DNA of 64,000 nucleotides, taken from assembly GCA_040882255.1 (NCBI GenBank), contig JBBEBP010000011.1:186001-250000 (forward strand), written 5' to 3'. The notes beneath the pieces were generated by a model that saw nothing but the letters and a program-made list of their open reading frames with translations, searched no databases and was not told where the DNA came from. The translations under genes were made by a program, and so were the position numbers. This DNA is from PWQG01 sp040882255 (lineage in GTDB: Bacteria; Pseudomonadota; Gammaproteobacteria; Pseudomonadales; Pseudohongiellaceae). Positions 38,001 through 46,103 of this stretch are shown here, one piece after another. The first letter of the stretch is position 1. Every line of letters begins with the position of its first letter.

Positions 38001-38171
38001 AAAGGCGGCTTCCAGGCTGGGTTCGACGCGGGTGATGCGCCCTTTGTAGATACTGGCTTTTTTCTGGACGCGGGCGCGATTCTCGATATCAAGGTCGAAC
38101 AGTCTCTGGCCATCGACCAGGGCGACGCGCAACTCCTCTTCCTGGGTTGCGTTGATCAGCATACGTTTCAT
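35091..38171 (-). CDS. rne: Ribonuclease E
   Basis: The central endoribonuclease of mRNA decay and rRNA/tRNA processing and the scaffold of the degradosome. The N-terminal half holds the S1 domain (IYKGRITRVEPSLEAAFVDFG), 5' sensor and DNase-I-like catalytic core (ISIDINSSR, VVIDFIDM), then the Zn-link CPRCNGQG near residue 402. The C-terminal ~480 residues are low complexity: an amphipathic GLLSSLFSAFSDLLS (~550), a probable membrane-targeting helix, then Arg-rich and acidic/Pro-rich stretches. 1026 aa, close to E. coli (1061). The ribosome site is weak and the leader is very long, as expected for an autoregulated rne. Confidence 0.97.
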   Translation of the reverse strand: MKRMLINATQEEELRVALVDGQRLFDLDIENRARVQKKASIYKGRITRVEPSLEAAFVDFGAERHGFLPLKEIAPEYYTGKSESGGRPSIKELVAEGTEVVVQVEKEERGNKGAALTTYVSLAGRYLVLMPNNPRAGGISRRIEGDERAEMRDIISNLNIPDGMGVIVRTAGVGKQGEELQWDLDYLLSLWESISDASSKKSAPFLIFQESNVIIRTIRDYLRQDIGEVLFDTRDAYEEAINFVRQVMPHYESRIKLYEDALPLFNRYQIEAQIESAFQREVKLPSGGSIVIDPTEALISIDINSSRSTRGSDIEDTAFNTNLEAAEEVARQLRLRDMGGLVVIDFIDMSSNKNQKEVENRMRDVLEADRARVQVGRISRFGLLEMSRQRLRPSLEETSAIVCPRCNGQGVIRDIKSLCLSILRVLQEEANKQRTAEIRAIVPIAVASYLLNEKRQAVADIETQSAARVVIVPNPNLETPHYEIQSISQQDAGKEPSASYEIESEAQQDETQPRDKPTPPPPQAAVQAPRVTTPRPIASAPQQPAQPERKKGLLSSLFSAFSDLLSTAANDEEEEDGTDQTGRRDSNRQRPQSRDRDGQSQSSRRSRGGRGGNSSRRGGSGKGRDGNETEGRSSDNRDGGGRKKEERKSGEKSSDRSGDRNTQRNKDRRGKRDSAGDENQPSPAAAKEKRSDDDHRDDKPKGGNRNKSRSPKPRRRGGKGDDSGQDDSRKTTAEAPADSGSGSGSGSDKQDDSAPRRRPGHKPRNTTPRTRGPMPEEAVSESGAGQEQAPAADTAPSSGQAETSPATETASGSPPSEKPGDDKPKDEKPKKAKQKDGGKSDGDTAGKAPDAPAKRTRGSRGGKSAAARKRARSEEAPESTSDTATGEKAASDAPAATAVDQSPDRQDETAAEKPAAEAVAKAKSEPAESPSESDSKPAAARKPAASRRGKGKPAVKKDKPAADKDTGGETPAEAKKPLKAADAEKQATEPAAEAPAAPPRGRAPNDPRELKRRQKSEEAASSDQQE

Positions 38172-38870
38172 GTTGTTGATTCACTCTTCTGTGGGACCAG
38201 AACAGTTCGACCAGGTGGGGCAGGGCGATCAGGCATGTGGGATCAAGGCGGGTGCTGTGGCGGAAGGCCGCATCACTGCGGCGCTGTCAGGCATTGTCCG
38301 GTCGGTATCAAACCCGGGTCACGTCTCCTGTCACGGGCACTGTGAATGCCCGCGAGTACCGCAAATCTCGATGGGTTACGGCAGACCATGTTGCTGTCTG
38401 TCCCGGAATCCCGGAGCCGTGATCCGCCATTGTGGGCGAACCGGTATTGCCTGTTCTGATCCAGCGGGTTCTCGTGCAACGTTCTTTCGATGGTGACTGC
38501 CTCGGGCGGGATGGATTCTTTCATCGCCGGGTCAGTGTGTCATCGCAGCGTCGTTGTCGGAACGCCTTGATTCGATGTCTGTTCTGCTGTCGGTGACGGC
38601 TTTTGTCGTGGCCGTTCGCCCTGAATCCTTAACCTGACGTTCGTGTTGGTCCGGTCGGTTATCCAAAGTGCCGGCTCTGGCCGGCGTCTTGCTACGTTTG
38701 CCGGTGCGATGGACCGGTCACTTCTTTATCGTTTCGTCGTATCGTTGTTTTTTCGTCGTTGTTCTCCGGCGACGTCACCGGGGCTGACTGACACGCAAAT
38801 TGGCAGTCAGTCGGTAATCTGTTCGGACCGGGAGGCGTACAGGCTTCCCGGTGGCTTTTGCAGCGTTCTG
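38172..38870 (-). promoter_or_regulatory. Long 5' leader of rne
   Basis: About 690 nt lie between the predicted start of transcription (~38864) and the rne ATG with no convincing gene on either strand. In E. coli the 361 nt rne leader is the target of feedback control by RNase E. On the minus strand an A-rich stretch with repeated ACGA units (38764-38721) could be an exposed RNase E site. The rest shows no recognisable feature. Confidence 0.5.
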
Positions 38871-38899
38871 AATATAGCAGGTAAATCGACGGTTTACAA
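38871..38899 (-). promoter_or_regulatory. rne promoter
   Basis: Minus strand TTGTAA (38899-38894), 17 bp, then extended -10 TGC-TATATT (hexamer 38876-38871). Best sigma70 match in the rne upstream region. Confidence 0.65.
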
Positions 38900-38925
38900 T
38901 CACCTGGGGAGTCACGCTGACCGTG

Positions 38926-38954
38926 TTGCGGCCAGCTTCGCGGCGCTCTACAAT
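38926..38954 (+). promoter_or_regulatory. Promoter of the recombinase-like/lol operon
   Basis: TTGCGG (38926-38931), 17 bp, TACAAT (38949-38954, 5 of 6). Divergent from the rne promoter, with the two -35 boxes about 26 bp apart. Confidence 0.55.
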
Positions 38955-38974
38955 GCCAGTGCCCTTGCACAGGC

Positions 38975-38992
38975 ACAGACACAGACACAGAC
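38975..38992 (+). repeat. Three perfect ACAGAC hexamer repeats
   Basis: ACAGAC occurs three times in tandem in the presumed 5' leader of the recombinase-like gene, ~50 bp before its ATG. Confidence 0.8.
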
Positions 38993-39041
38993 CCGGGTTT
39001 CTCGTTTCCCGCCACTGAGCCCATACGAACAAGGCGGTGCC

Positions 39042-39698
39042 ATGTCAGTCATGATGATCTGCCGGCGGTCCCGGCGTCCGGATTCCGGAACAGGAGATGA
39101 ACCGCACCCGTTGTGGCAGAACGTCTGTGACTTCGCTGCCCGCCATGGCCAGCGGGCACCGCAGCTGTGCGTACTGGACGATTTCCGCTGGTCTGACCCG
39201 TTCAGCGGCCCGGTGGCGCAGACGCTGGAGTCCGTGGCCGCCCCCGGCGACTGGTTGTTGACAGCCGCGCCGATGGATCTGATCAGTTCCTGCCAGGACA
39301 TGGAGGAAGCCATCACCTGGTTGACCGGGCGCGATATGAACTGGTTCGACCTGTCCCTGCAGTGCACCATGACGGATCCGAACGCCAGTATTGATCTGCG
39401 TATGCTCATTCACAGTCTGGCGCAGGTTGAACGCCAGCGCGCCGGAGAGCGAATCATGGATGTAAAGCGCCGTCAGCGCGACAAGGGCCGGTACCTGGGG
39501 GGAAGTCGTCCGTTTGGTTACATGGTTCATGAAAACGGCCGTCTGATCGAGAACCCGATGGAGCAACGCGTGTTGAAACGCATTCTGCAATTGAGAGCAC
39601 AAGGCCGGTCGCTGCGGGCGATCGCCGGGGAAGTCAGTACACCGTTGACGCCCGTGAGTTTCAAGACGGTGCAACGGATTCTGCAACGCCATGTATAG
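39042..39698 (+). CDS. Serine-recombinase-like protein, probably not catalytic
   Basis: 218 aa with small serine-recombinase architecture. An ungapped start puts R8 and S10 (ICRRSR) where Hin has R8 and S10 (YIRVST). The dimerisation helix region (SLAQVERQRAGERIMDVKRR) resembles AEMEREL..ERT of invertases, and a recombinase DNA-binding part follows (GGSRPFGYMVHENGRL, GRSLRAIAGEV, KTVQRILQRH). The segment equal to WKLDRLGRS reads AAPMDLISS, so the catalytic D-R-x-x-R is lost, as is the Arg before PGL. ATG 39042 has AAGG upstream; the longer frame is not supported. It overlaps lolC by 8 bp. I infer a DNA-binding pseudo-recombinase; an exact role is unknown. Confidence 0.75.
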   Translation: MSVMMICRRSRRPDSGTGDEPHPLWQNVCDFAARHGQRAPQLCVLDDFRWSDPFSGPVAQTLESVAAPGDWLLTAAPMDLISSCQDMEEAITWLTGRDMNWFDLSLQCTMTDPNASIDLRMLIHSLAQVERQRAGERIMDVKRRQRDKGRYLGGSRPFGYMVHENGRLIENPMEQRVLKRILQLRAQGRSLRAIAGEVSTPLTPVSFKTVQRILQRHV

Positions 39699-40947
39699 AC
39701 CACTGCCCCTGTTCGTCGGACTGCGTTATATCCGCGCACGCAAGCGGAGCCAGCTGGTTTCTTTCGTCTCGCTGATTTCCATGCTGGGCATTGCGCTCGG
39801 CGTACTGGTGATGATTGCTGTGCTGTCGGTGATCAATGCCTCGACAACGGTGATGCGGGACGAGATGCTGAAAAGTATTCCCCATGCGAGTCTGCGTGTA
39901 CCAGAGGCCTTTCATGATGAAGGGCGGCTGGACGGGCAGTGGCTGGACACAGTGCTTGGTCAGGAAGGCGTCGAAGGGGCAGCGCCCTATCGGCAGGGGG
40001 AAGCCTGGCTGCAATTCCGGAATGCGGCTGATTTCGTGCAGATCCGTGGCATTGATCCGTCGCTTGAGGTTTCCCTGAAGTCTGATGGTACGCTGCGGCT
40101 GCATCAGGCACTGACGTCATTGCAGGAGGTGCCGGAAGGGATCGTGCCGGGTTCCGCGCTGGCCGGGCGGTTGGGTCTTTTCCCGGACGAGCGGCTGGAC
40201 CTGACCGCCCTGGATGCGCTGACCTCACGGGATGGCGAACGTACGCGCAGCTTCCGGGTGCTGGATGTCACGGATCTGGGTTTCTACGGTAACCGTGACA
40301 CGGCGCTGGTCTCCCTGGCCGCAGCAGGCAGGTTGTTCGAGGGGGACCGGGCCGCAGCCGAGCTGCGTCTGCAGTTACGAATGGAAGAACCGCTGCAGAC
40401 GGCTGCTGTTCTGGAGCGCCTGCTGGCGGAATTGCCACCGGCTGACTACGACCCGGTCACCTGGGATCAGAGTCAGGCCAGTCTGTTCAACGCCCTGCGC
40501 ATGGAAAAGCGCATGACCGCTTTCATGCTGTTGATGATTGTCATCATCGGTGCGGTCAATATCGTTTCCACGCTGGTGATGGTAGTGGCGGACAAACGGG
40601 CGGATATTGCGATATTGCGTACCATGGGGGCCAGCCGCGCGGGTATCATGGCCATTTTTGTCACCCAGGGCATGGGAGCCGGTCTGTTGGGTACCATGAC
40701 GGGGGTTTTGCTGGGCGTGACACTGACAGGACAGATGGATGCCATCACCAGCGGCTTTGATGCACTGATCAACCGCTGGCTGGCACCGGACAGCGTCTAC
40801 ATGATCTCGCACCTGCGCGCGGAGTTGCTGTGGAGCGATGTCTGGCTGGTCGCGGGTGGTGCGCTGCTAATCAGCCTGTTGGCCACGCTGTATCCGGCCT
40901 GGCGGGCCTCGCGGGTGGAAGCGGCCGATGTGTTGCGGTACGAATGA
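39691..40947 (+). CDS. lolC: Lipoprotein-releasing system transmembrane subunit LolC
   Basis: Part of the LolCDE ABC transporter that extracts outer-membrane lipoproteins from the inner membrane to LolA. Topology is typical: one N-terminal helix (~22-45), a large periplasmic domain, then three C-terminal helices (~270-295, 315-345, 380-400). The FtsX-domain block DKRADIAILRTMGAS is present. 418 aa. LolC and LolE are paralogues and the assignment between them follows gene order. It starts inside the end of the recombinase-like gene and overlaps lolD by 4 bp. Confidence 0.93.
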   Translation: MYRPLPLFVGLRYIRARKRSQLVSFVSLISMLGIALGVLVMIAVLSVINASTTVMRDEMLKSIPHASLRVPEAFHDEGRLDGQWLDTVLGQEGVEGAAPYRQGEAWLQFRNAADFVQIRGIDPSLEVSLKSDGTLRLHQALTSLQEVPEGIVPGSALAGRLGLFPDERLDLTALDALTSRDGERTRSFRVLDVTDLGFYGNRDTALVSLAAAGRLFEGDRAAAELRLQLRMEEPLQTAAVLERLLAELPPADYDPVTWDQSQASLFNALRMEKRMTAFMLLMIVIIGAVNIVSTLVMVVADKRADIAILRTMGASRAGIMAIFVTQGMGAGLLGTMTGVLLGVTLTGQMDAITSGFDALINRWLAPDSVYMISHLRAELLWSDVWLVAGGALLISLLATLYPAWRASRVEAADVLRYE

Positions 40948-41687
40948 AGAAACCTCTGGAAATGGAGATGGACCGTGAGCGTGCAATCGTGAGCAGGAAG
41001 ACGCCGGTACTGGCCTGCAAGGGGCTGAAAAAAGTCTATGGCGAGAGTGGCCGGGCGCTGGAAGTGCTGTCGGACATCACGCTGGAGGTGGCGGCCGGCG
41101 AGCGCATTGCGGTCACCGGCAGTTCCGGCTCCGGCAAAACCACATTGTTGAACCTGCTGGGTGGGTTGGACACGCCCACGGCCGGCACCGTCACCGTTGA
41201 CGGTCAGTCCCTGGTTGAGTTGTCGGAGGCGGGGCGCGGACGTCTGCGCAACAGGGCCCTGGGCTTCGTCTACCAGTTTCACCACCTGCTGGGCGAGTTC
41301 TCTGCCCTGGAAAACGTGGCCATGCCATTGCTGATCGGCGGGGCGGCCATTGCAGAAGCTGCGCAGCGGGCGGAGCGTATGCTGGAACGGGTCGGCCTGG
41401 GTGGCCGGCTTGACCACAAACCGGCCCAGCTCTCCGGTGGCGAGCGTCAAAGGGTGGCCATCGCCCGTGCCCTGGTCACCAGTCCCACCTGTGTCCTGAT
41501 GGATGAGCCGACGGGCAATCTGGACCGGCAGACGGCCGCCAACATTCAGGCGTTGATACGGGAACTCAATGAGACCCTGGAGATCAGTTTCGTGATCGTG
41601 ACGCATGACGAGATACTGGCGGCCAGTATGGACCGCACCCTGCGGTTGCGGGACGGTCGACTGGTTACGGCTCCGGAGTCCTCATGA
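40944..41687 (+). CDS. lolD: Lipoprotein-releasing system ATP-binding protein LolD
   Basis: ABC ATPase energising LolCE. Walker A GSSGSGKTT, signature LSGGERQR, Walker B CVLMDEPTGNLD and the H-loop VTHDE are intact; the LolD-type YQFHHLLGEFSALENVAMP segment follows the Q-loop. The ATG overlapping the lolC stop (ATGA) is chosen; GTG 40989 would give a shorter N-terminus (MSRKTPVL). 247 aa. It overlaps lolE by 4 bp. Confidence 0.95.
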   Translation: MKKPLEMEMDRERAIVSRKTPVLACKGLKKVYGESGRALEVLSDITLEVAAGERIAVTGSSGSGKTTLLNLLGGLDTPTAGTVTVDGQSLVELSEAGRGRLRNRALGFVYQFHHLLGEFSALENVAMPLLIGGAAIAEAAQRAERMLERVGLGGRLDHKPAQLSGGERQRVAIARALVTSPTCVLMDEPTGNLDRQTAANIQALIRELNETLEISFVIVTHDEILAASMDRTLRLRDGRLVTAPESS

Positions 41688-42946
41688 ATCCGGCCTCACG
41701 TTTGCCGCTGGCCTTGAGGATTGCGCTGCGCTATGTACGCACTGGTGAGCGCAGTCGTCTGGTGTCATTCATGTCGCTGTTGACGATCAGTGGCCTGGCG
41801 CTGAGTGTGGCCATACTGATCAGCGTGCTTTCCGTGCTAAACGGTTTCGAGCGTGAGATGCGGGAAACCGTGTTGGCCATCCTGCCACAGGGGACCGTGA
41901 GCAGTGAGGGTGGGGCGGATGCCATAACCCGTGCCGCATTGCGGGAGCAGCTGATAGCGCACCCCGATGTCCTCAATGTCGCTCCACTGGTCGAGCGTGT
42001 GGGTGTAGTGGCCACTGAGCGGTCCAGCAAGGGCGTGCTGGCGGCGGGTATCGATCCGCGCGCGGAACAGGACATTTCCCCGCTGGGTAATTACATGAGC
42101 GGCGAGGGTTTTGCCGCGCTGGAGCAGCGGCGGTTCCAGGTACTGATCGGCAGGACCCTGGCCGATCAACTGGGTGTCCGGGTCGGCGACTCCCTGCGTC
42201 TGTATTCCCCGTCCATGTCCATCAACCCGGTGACTGTGTTGCCCAGCCAGCGGGCCTTCCGGGTGGCCGGTATTTTCCGCGTGGGTACACAGGAACTGGA
42301 CGGGGAGATGGTCCTGTTGCGTGAGGATGATGCGCGTGTGCTGTTCCGGGAGGCCGCCGCCGATACCGGGATGCGCCTGCAGTTCCGTGATGTACTGCAG
42401 GCCGGCCGGGTCGCTGCAGAATTGTCCGGCGGGCTGCCTGCCGGCTGGCGAATCAGCGTATGGACCAGTCAGTTCGGCGCCGTTTACGACAATATCCTGC
42501 TGTCACGGACCATTATCGGTTTCCTGCTCTGGCTACTGGTCGCTGTTGCCGCATTTAACCTGGTGGTGAGTCTGGTCATGATCGTCAGGGACAAGACCGC
42601 CGACATTGCGATTCTCCGCACCATGGGGGCCAGTCCCGGACTGGTGGCCCGTATTTTCCTGTACCAGGGCTGTCTGGTCGGGTTGGCGGGAACGCTGTTC
42701 GGTCTGGCGGCTGGCGTAGTGCTGGCCTTATCCGTGACCGATCTGTTCCGCTGGTTCGAGCAGCTGAGCGGTGCGGCACTGCTCAGTGCGGATGTCTATC
42801 CGGTCGACTACCTGCCGTCGCAGCTACAGGCCGGGGATGTGCTGCTGGTCTGCGGTGGTGTGGCAGTGCTGAGCCTGCTGGCCAGTCTGTATCCGGCGCT
42901 CAGGGCGGCGCGCATGGCGCCGGTGGAGGCCTTGCGGCTGGAATGA
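41684..42946 (+). CDS. lolE: Lipoprotein-releasing system transmembrane subunit LolE
   Basis: Second membrane subunit of LolCDE. One N-terminal helix (~25-48), a periplasmic domain (~50-270) and three C-terminal helices, with DKTADIAILRTMGASPG as in lolC. Its N-terminus (LPLALRIALRYVRTGERSRLVSFMSLLT) parallels that of LolC. 420 aa. It overlaps lolD; comEC follows after ~70 bp. Confidence 0.93.
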   Translation: MNPASRLPLALRIALRYVRTGERSRLVSFMSLLTISGLALSVAILISVLSVLNGFEREMRETVLAILPQGTVSSEGGADAITRAALREQLIAHPDVLNVAPLVERVGVVATERSSKGVLAAGIDPRAEQDISPLGNYMSGEGFAALEQRRFQVLIGRTLADQLGVRVGDSLRLYSPSMSINPVTVLPSQRAFRVAGIFRVGTQELDGEMVLLREDDARVLFREAAADTGMRLQFRDVLQAGRVAAELSGGLPAGWRISVWTSQFGAVYDNILLSRTIIGFLLWLLVAVAAFNLVVSLVMIVRDKTADIAILRTMGASPGLVARIFLYQGCLVGLAGTLFGLAAGVVLALSVTDLFRWFEQLSGAALLSADVYPVDYLPSQLQAGDVLLVCGGVAVLSLLASLYPALRAARMAPVEALRLE

Positions 42947-43017
42947 TTGGCCGGCCCCGGCTATAACCTGTGCAAGGGAACTGCGTCGCAGGCCCACTGG
43001 AGCAGGGATGGCCCGGT

Positions 43018-45393
43018 ATGCTGCGAATACGGATGTTGGCGGTGTCGATCGGCATCGGATCAGCCGCGCTGATACCGCTCGGTGCCGATCAGACCGGCCA
43101 CTGGGTGGTGCTGCCGGGGTTGGCAGTCTGGCTGCTCTGTCGTCGCGCATCGCATCGCCCGCAGCTCCATGCCGTGTTGTCGGTACTGGTCTGTGTATTG
43201 CTGGGAGCCGGATATGCCCTGTGGCGCGGGCATCTGTATAACGAGCGGCTCTTGCCGGAAGCCTGGGATGGCGAGGATATCTGGGTGCGGGGCGTGGTCA
43301 GCGGGTTGCCCCGCCACTATGAACAGTACCGGCAACTCGATTTCCGGGTGCAGTCCAGCTGCGTGGCCCTGTTGCCCGATCAATGCGTTCACCGCTCCGA
43401 CGGCTTTGAACCCCGTCTTGTGCGCCTGTCCGTCTATGATCACTCATTGAGTCTTTTGCCGGGCGAAGAGTGGTGGCTGCGTGTGCGCCTGCGACGGCCC
43501 CGGGGCGCGGTCAATCCCGGTCTCACCGACCCGGAGGCGCACTGGTTCCGGGAAGGGGTCGCCGCGCGCGGGTATGTGCGCGAGACTGCGTTCAACGACA
43601 GGATCGGGACGCACTTGTTTTCCATTGACCGCTGGCGGCACGCATTGTTGGAGCGGATCACTCTGCCCGCTCATTATGATGGGCAGCAGGGGCTGGTGAA
43701 TGCGCTGGTGCTGGGTGACCGTGGTGGTATCAGCGACCAGCAATGGCAGCTGTTTGCCGATACCGGCACCAGTCATCTGGTGGTGATTTCCGGGCTGCAT
43801 GTGGGGTTCGTGGCGTGGACGGTTCATGCGCTGCTGTATCGCATTGTGCGGCGCATTCCCCGGCTGCCGGCCATGCAGCCCGGGGCTCTGTGGGCTGGCG
43901 TCGGAGCGGTGTGTGCCGCCATTGTCTACGCGGCGTTGGCTGGATTCTCGCTGCCTACCCGGCGCGCCCTGATCATGCTGCTGGTGCTACTGGCGGGGCG
44001 GTTGTCCGGCCGGCGCTTCCCGGGGTCGCTGGGCTTTTGCGTGGCGCTGTTGCTGGTGTTGCTGATGGACCCCCTGGCGGTGGTGAGCGCCGGCTTCTGG
44101 TATTCATTCACTGCAGTAGGCGCCTTGTTGCTGGCCTTTGCCGGTCGCGGTCAACAGACGCGGCGCCCGACGGGCGCGCTGGACAACGCCTGGACACGCT
44201 GGGGCAGGGCACAGTGGGTGGTGTTCATCGGACTGCTGGTGCCGATGATGGTCTGGCATGGCGAGGTATCCCCGATCTCGCCGTTAGCCAATGTGCTGGC
44301 CATTCCCTTTGTCAGCCTGCTGGTCGTTCCATTATGTCTCGGCGCCGCCCTGTTGGTGACAATCTGGCCAGGGGGCGCACCGCTGCTGCTGTCGCCGGCG
44401 GCACGTTGTCTGGAGTGGCTGGAACAAGGCCTGGTTCTGTTGCGCAATAGCGCGGGTGATCTGGCGCTGCTGCCGCTTCCCCTGCTGCACACGGCCGCCA
44501 TCGCCTGTGTACTCGTGGCGGCTGCTCTTTTGTTGATGCCACGTGGCTGGCCATTGCGTCATATGGCTGCGCCGTTAATGCTTCCTCTGTTGTTGCCGCA
44601 ACAGGATGCATTGGCACCGGATACGGCCCGGATACTGGTGGCGGACGTGGGGCAAGGTCTGGGCGTCATTATCCGGACCCGTCATCATACCGTGGTATAT
44701 GACAGCGGACCGGGCCCGGCATTGATGGGGCGGGTGCTGGAGCGGCAGTTGCGTGAGGCCGCTCATCAACGGGTCCATACGATGATACTCAGTCATGCAC
44801 ACGCCGATCATTCCGGCGGACTGGCCGGCTTTGACGGCCGGGTGAAGATCGATCGCTGGCTGACAGGATCGTTGCAGGAAATGTCCGGGTTCCGCGCCTG
44901 TGAGGCGGATCGGGAATGGCGTCTGGATGGTGTGGTATTCCGCTTCCTGCATCCGCCAGCCTCTCATCCAGCGGATTCGCCGGGCGGGAAGGAAAACAAC
45001 CGCTCCTGTGTTCTTCGTGTGCAGGCAGGGGAGGATGCCCTGTTGCTACCCGGGGACATAGAGGCGCCGGCCGAGACAAGACTGGTCACCGGCCTGGCGG
45101 ACGAGCTGCAGTCGGACATCCTGCTCATGCCTCACCACGGTAGTCGGAGTTCATCGACTGCACCATTCATCGAGGCGGTGAAGCCTTCGCTGGCGGTGCA
45201 TTCGGCGTCGACCGGCAATCGCTTTGGACACCCGCATACCGAAGTGCTGGCTCGCTACCGGCAACGGGGAGTGCGTACGGTGGGTACCGGGGAATCCGGA
45301 GCGATCGGGCTGTGTCTCGGCGCGGCCTGCCCGGCCGGCCTGTTGACGCAACGCTTCCGTGCCTGGCGGCCCCGATATTGGCGTCAGCTCTGA
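43018..45393 (+). CDS. comEC: ComEC/Rec2 family DNA-uptake channel
   Basis: ComEC forms the inner-membrane channel for single-stranded DNA in natural transformation. A hydrophobic N-terminus (DUF4131 type) leads to the Competence domain with multiple helices (~230-520; SHLVVISGLHVGFVAW) and a C-terminal metallo-beta-lactamase-like domain (DVGQGLGVII, SHAHADHSGGL, MPHHGSRSS). About 791 aa from ATG 43018; an upstream start at 42970 is possible. Together with FimV, whose role is in type IV pili, this suggests potential competence, although other com genes are not in the window. Confidence 0.93.
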   Translation: MLRIRMLAVSIGIGSAALIPLGADQTGHWVVLPGLAVWLLCRRASHRPQLHAVLSVLVCVLLGAGYALWRGHLYNERLLPEAWDGEDIWVRGVVSGLPRHYEQYRQLDFRVQSSCVALLPDQCVHRSDGFEPRLVRLSVYDHSLSLLPGEEWWLRVRLRRPRGAVNPGLTDPEAHWFREGVAARGYVRETAFNDRIGTHLFSIDRWRHALLERITLPAHYDGQQGLVNALVLGDRGGISDQQWQLFADTGTSHLVVISGLHVGFVAWTVHALLYRIVRRIPRLPAMQPGALWAGVGAVCAAIVYAALAGFSLPTRRALIMLLVLLAGRLSGRRFPGSLGFCVALLLVLLMDPLAVVSAGFWYSFTAVGALLLAFAGRGQQTRRPTGALDNAWTRWGRAQWVVFIGLLVPMMVWHGEVSPISPLANVLAIPFVSLLVVPLCLGAALLVTIWPGGAPLLLSPAARCLEWLEQGLVLLRNSAGDLALLPLPLLHTAAIACVLVAAALLLMPRGWPLRHMAAPLMLPLLLPQQDALAPDTARILVADVGQGLGVIIRTRHHTVVYDSGPGPALMGRVLERQLREAAHQRVHTMILSHAHADHSGGLAGFDGRVKIDRWLTGSLQEMSGFRACEADREWRLDGVVFRFLHPPASHPADSPGGKENNRSCVLRVQAGEDALLLPGDIEAPAETRLVTGLADELQSDILLMPHHGSRSSSTAPFIEAVKPSLAVHSASTGNRFGHPHTEVLARYRQRGVRTVGTGESGAIGLCLGAACPAGLLTQRFRAWRPRYWRQL

Positions 45394-45461
45394 TAGACCT
45401 CTAAATGCCATCGCGGGGAACGATTGTGATAAAGTACCCCGAAATCCAGGGGGGACTGTTT

Positions 45462-46103
45462 GTGGTAGAAATCATCGGGGCAGGCGGCTGGTTGATGCTG
45501 CCCATCATTCTGTGTTCCATCGTGGCCATCGCCATCGTCATCGAGCGTTTCTGGACGTTGAGTGAAAGTCGTATCGTGCCACGCTACACGGCGGGTCAGG
45601 TGTGGACCTGGATCAAAAACAACGAACTGGACAGTAACCGCTTGCGGGAGCTGCGTCTTTCGTCACCGCTGGGCCAGGTGCTGGCTGCAGGTCTGGTCAA
45701 CGCCCGGTATGGCCGGGAGATCATGCAGCAGAGCATCGAGCAGGCGGCGGGGCTGGTGATTCACGAAATGGAGCGCTACCTGAGCACCCTGGGTACCATT
45801 GCCGCCATCACCCCGTTGCTGGGCCTGCTGGGGACCGTGATCGGCATGATCCGCGTCTTCACGGAGATCATGGTGCAGGGTACCGGGAATCCCAATGCGC
45901 TGGCGGGAGGTATTTCAGAGGCGCTGATCACGACAGCGGCAGGTCTCACTGTTGCGATACCTGCGTACGCGTTCCACCGGTATTTCCAGCGGCGGGTCGA
46001 TACTCTGGTGCTGTCGCTGGAGCAGGAGTCCGGCAAGCTGGTTGATGCATTGCACAGCGACCGGCGTGTCAACCTGCAGCAACAGGGGCAGGAGGGCGAG
46101 TGA
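45462..46103 (+). CDS. exbB: ExbB/TolQ-family proton channel protein
   Basis: A MotA/TolQ/ExbB protein that with ExbD uses proton flow to drive an outer-membrane process. The GTG start (run of G 9 nt upstream) gives MVEIIGAGGWLMLPIILCSIVAIAIVIERFW, the N-terminus of the Pseudomonas orthologue beside comEC; the frame is open further upstream. Three helices are visible (~7-28, ~108-130, ~155-175), with the conserved TLGTIAAITPLLGLLGTVIGMI core. 213 aa. Overlaps exbD by 4 bp. No TonB-like gene is nearby. Confidence 0.92.
   Translation: MVEIIGAGGWLMLPIILCSIVAIAIVIERFWTLSESRIVPRYTAGQVWTWIKNNELDSNRLRELRLSSPLGQVLAAGLVNARYGREIMQQSIEQAAGLVIHEMERYLSTLGTIAAITPLLGLLGTVIGMIRVFTEIMVQGTGNPNALAGGISEALITTAAGLTVAIPAYAFHRYFQRRVDTLVLSLEQESGKLVDALHSDRRVNLQQQGQEGE

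Noticed and set aside
36405..38345. Long + strand open frame (about 646 codons) opposite rne
   Set aside because: It mirrors the rne reading frame, shows no known motif, and rne is unmistakable on the other strand.
38660..38668. DnaA-box-like TTATCCAAA
   Set aside because: Single imperfect copy, no cluster and no dnaA/dnaN nearby; not an origin.
38971..38995. Short CAGACA repeats considered as a CRISPR or satellite
   Set aside because: Units are 6 bp without spacers and only three copies.
39042..39698. Recombinase-like gene considered as the mark of an integrated mobile element
   Set aside because: No terminal repeats, target duplication or cargo genes; it overlaps lolC and base composition matches its neighbours.
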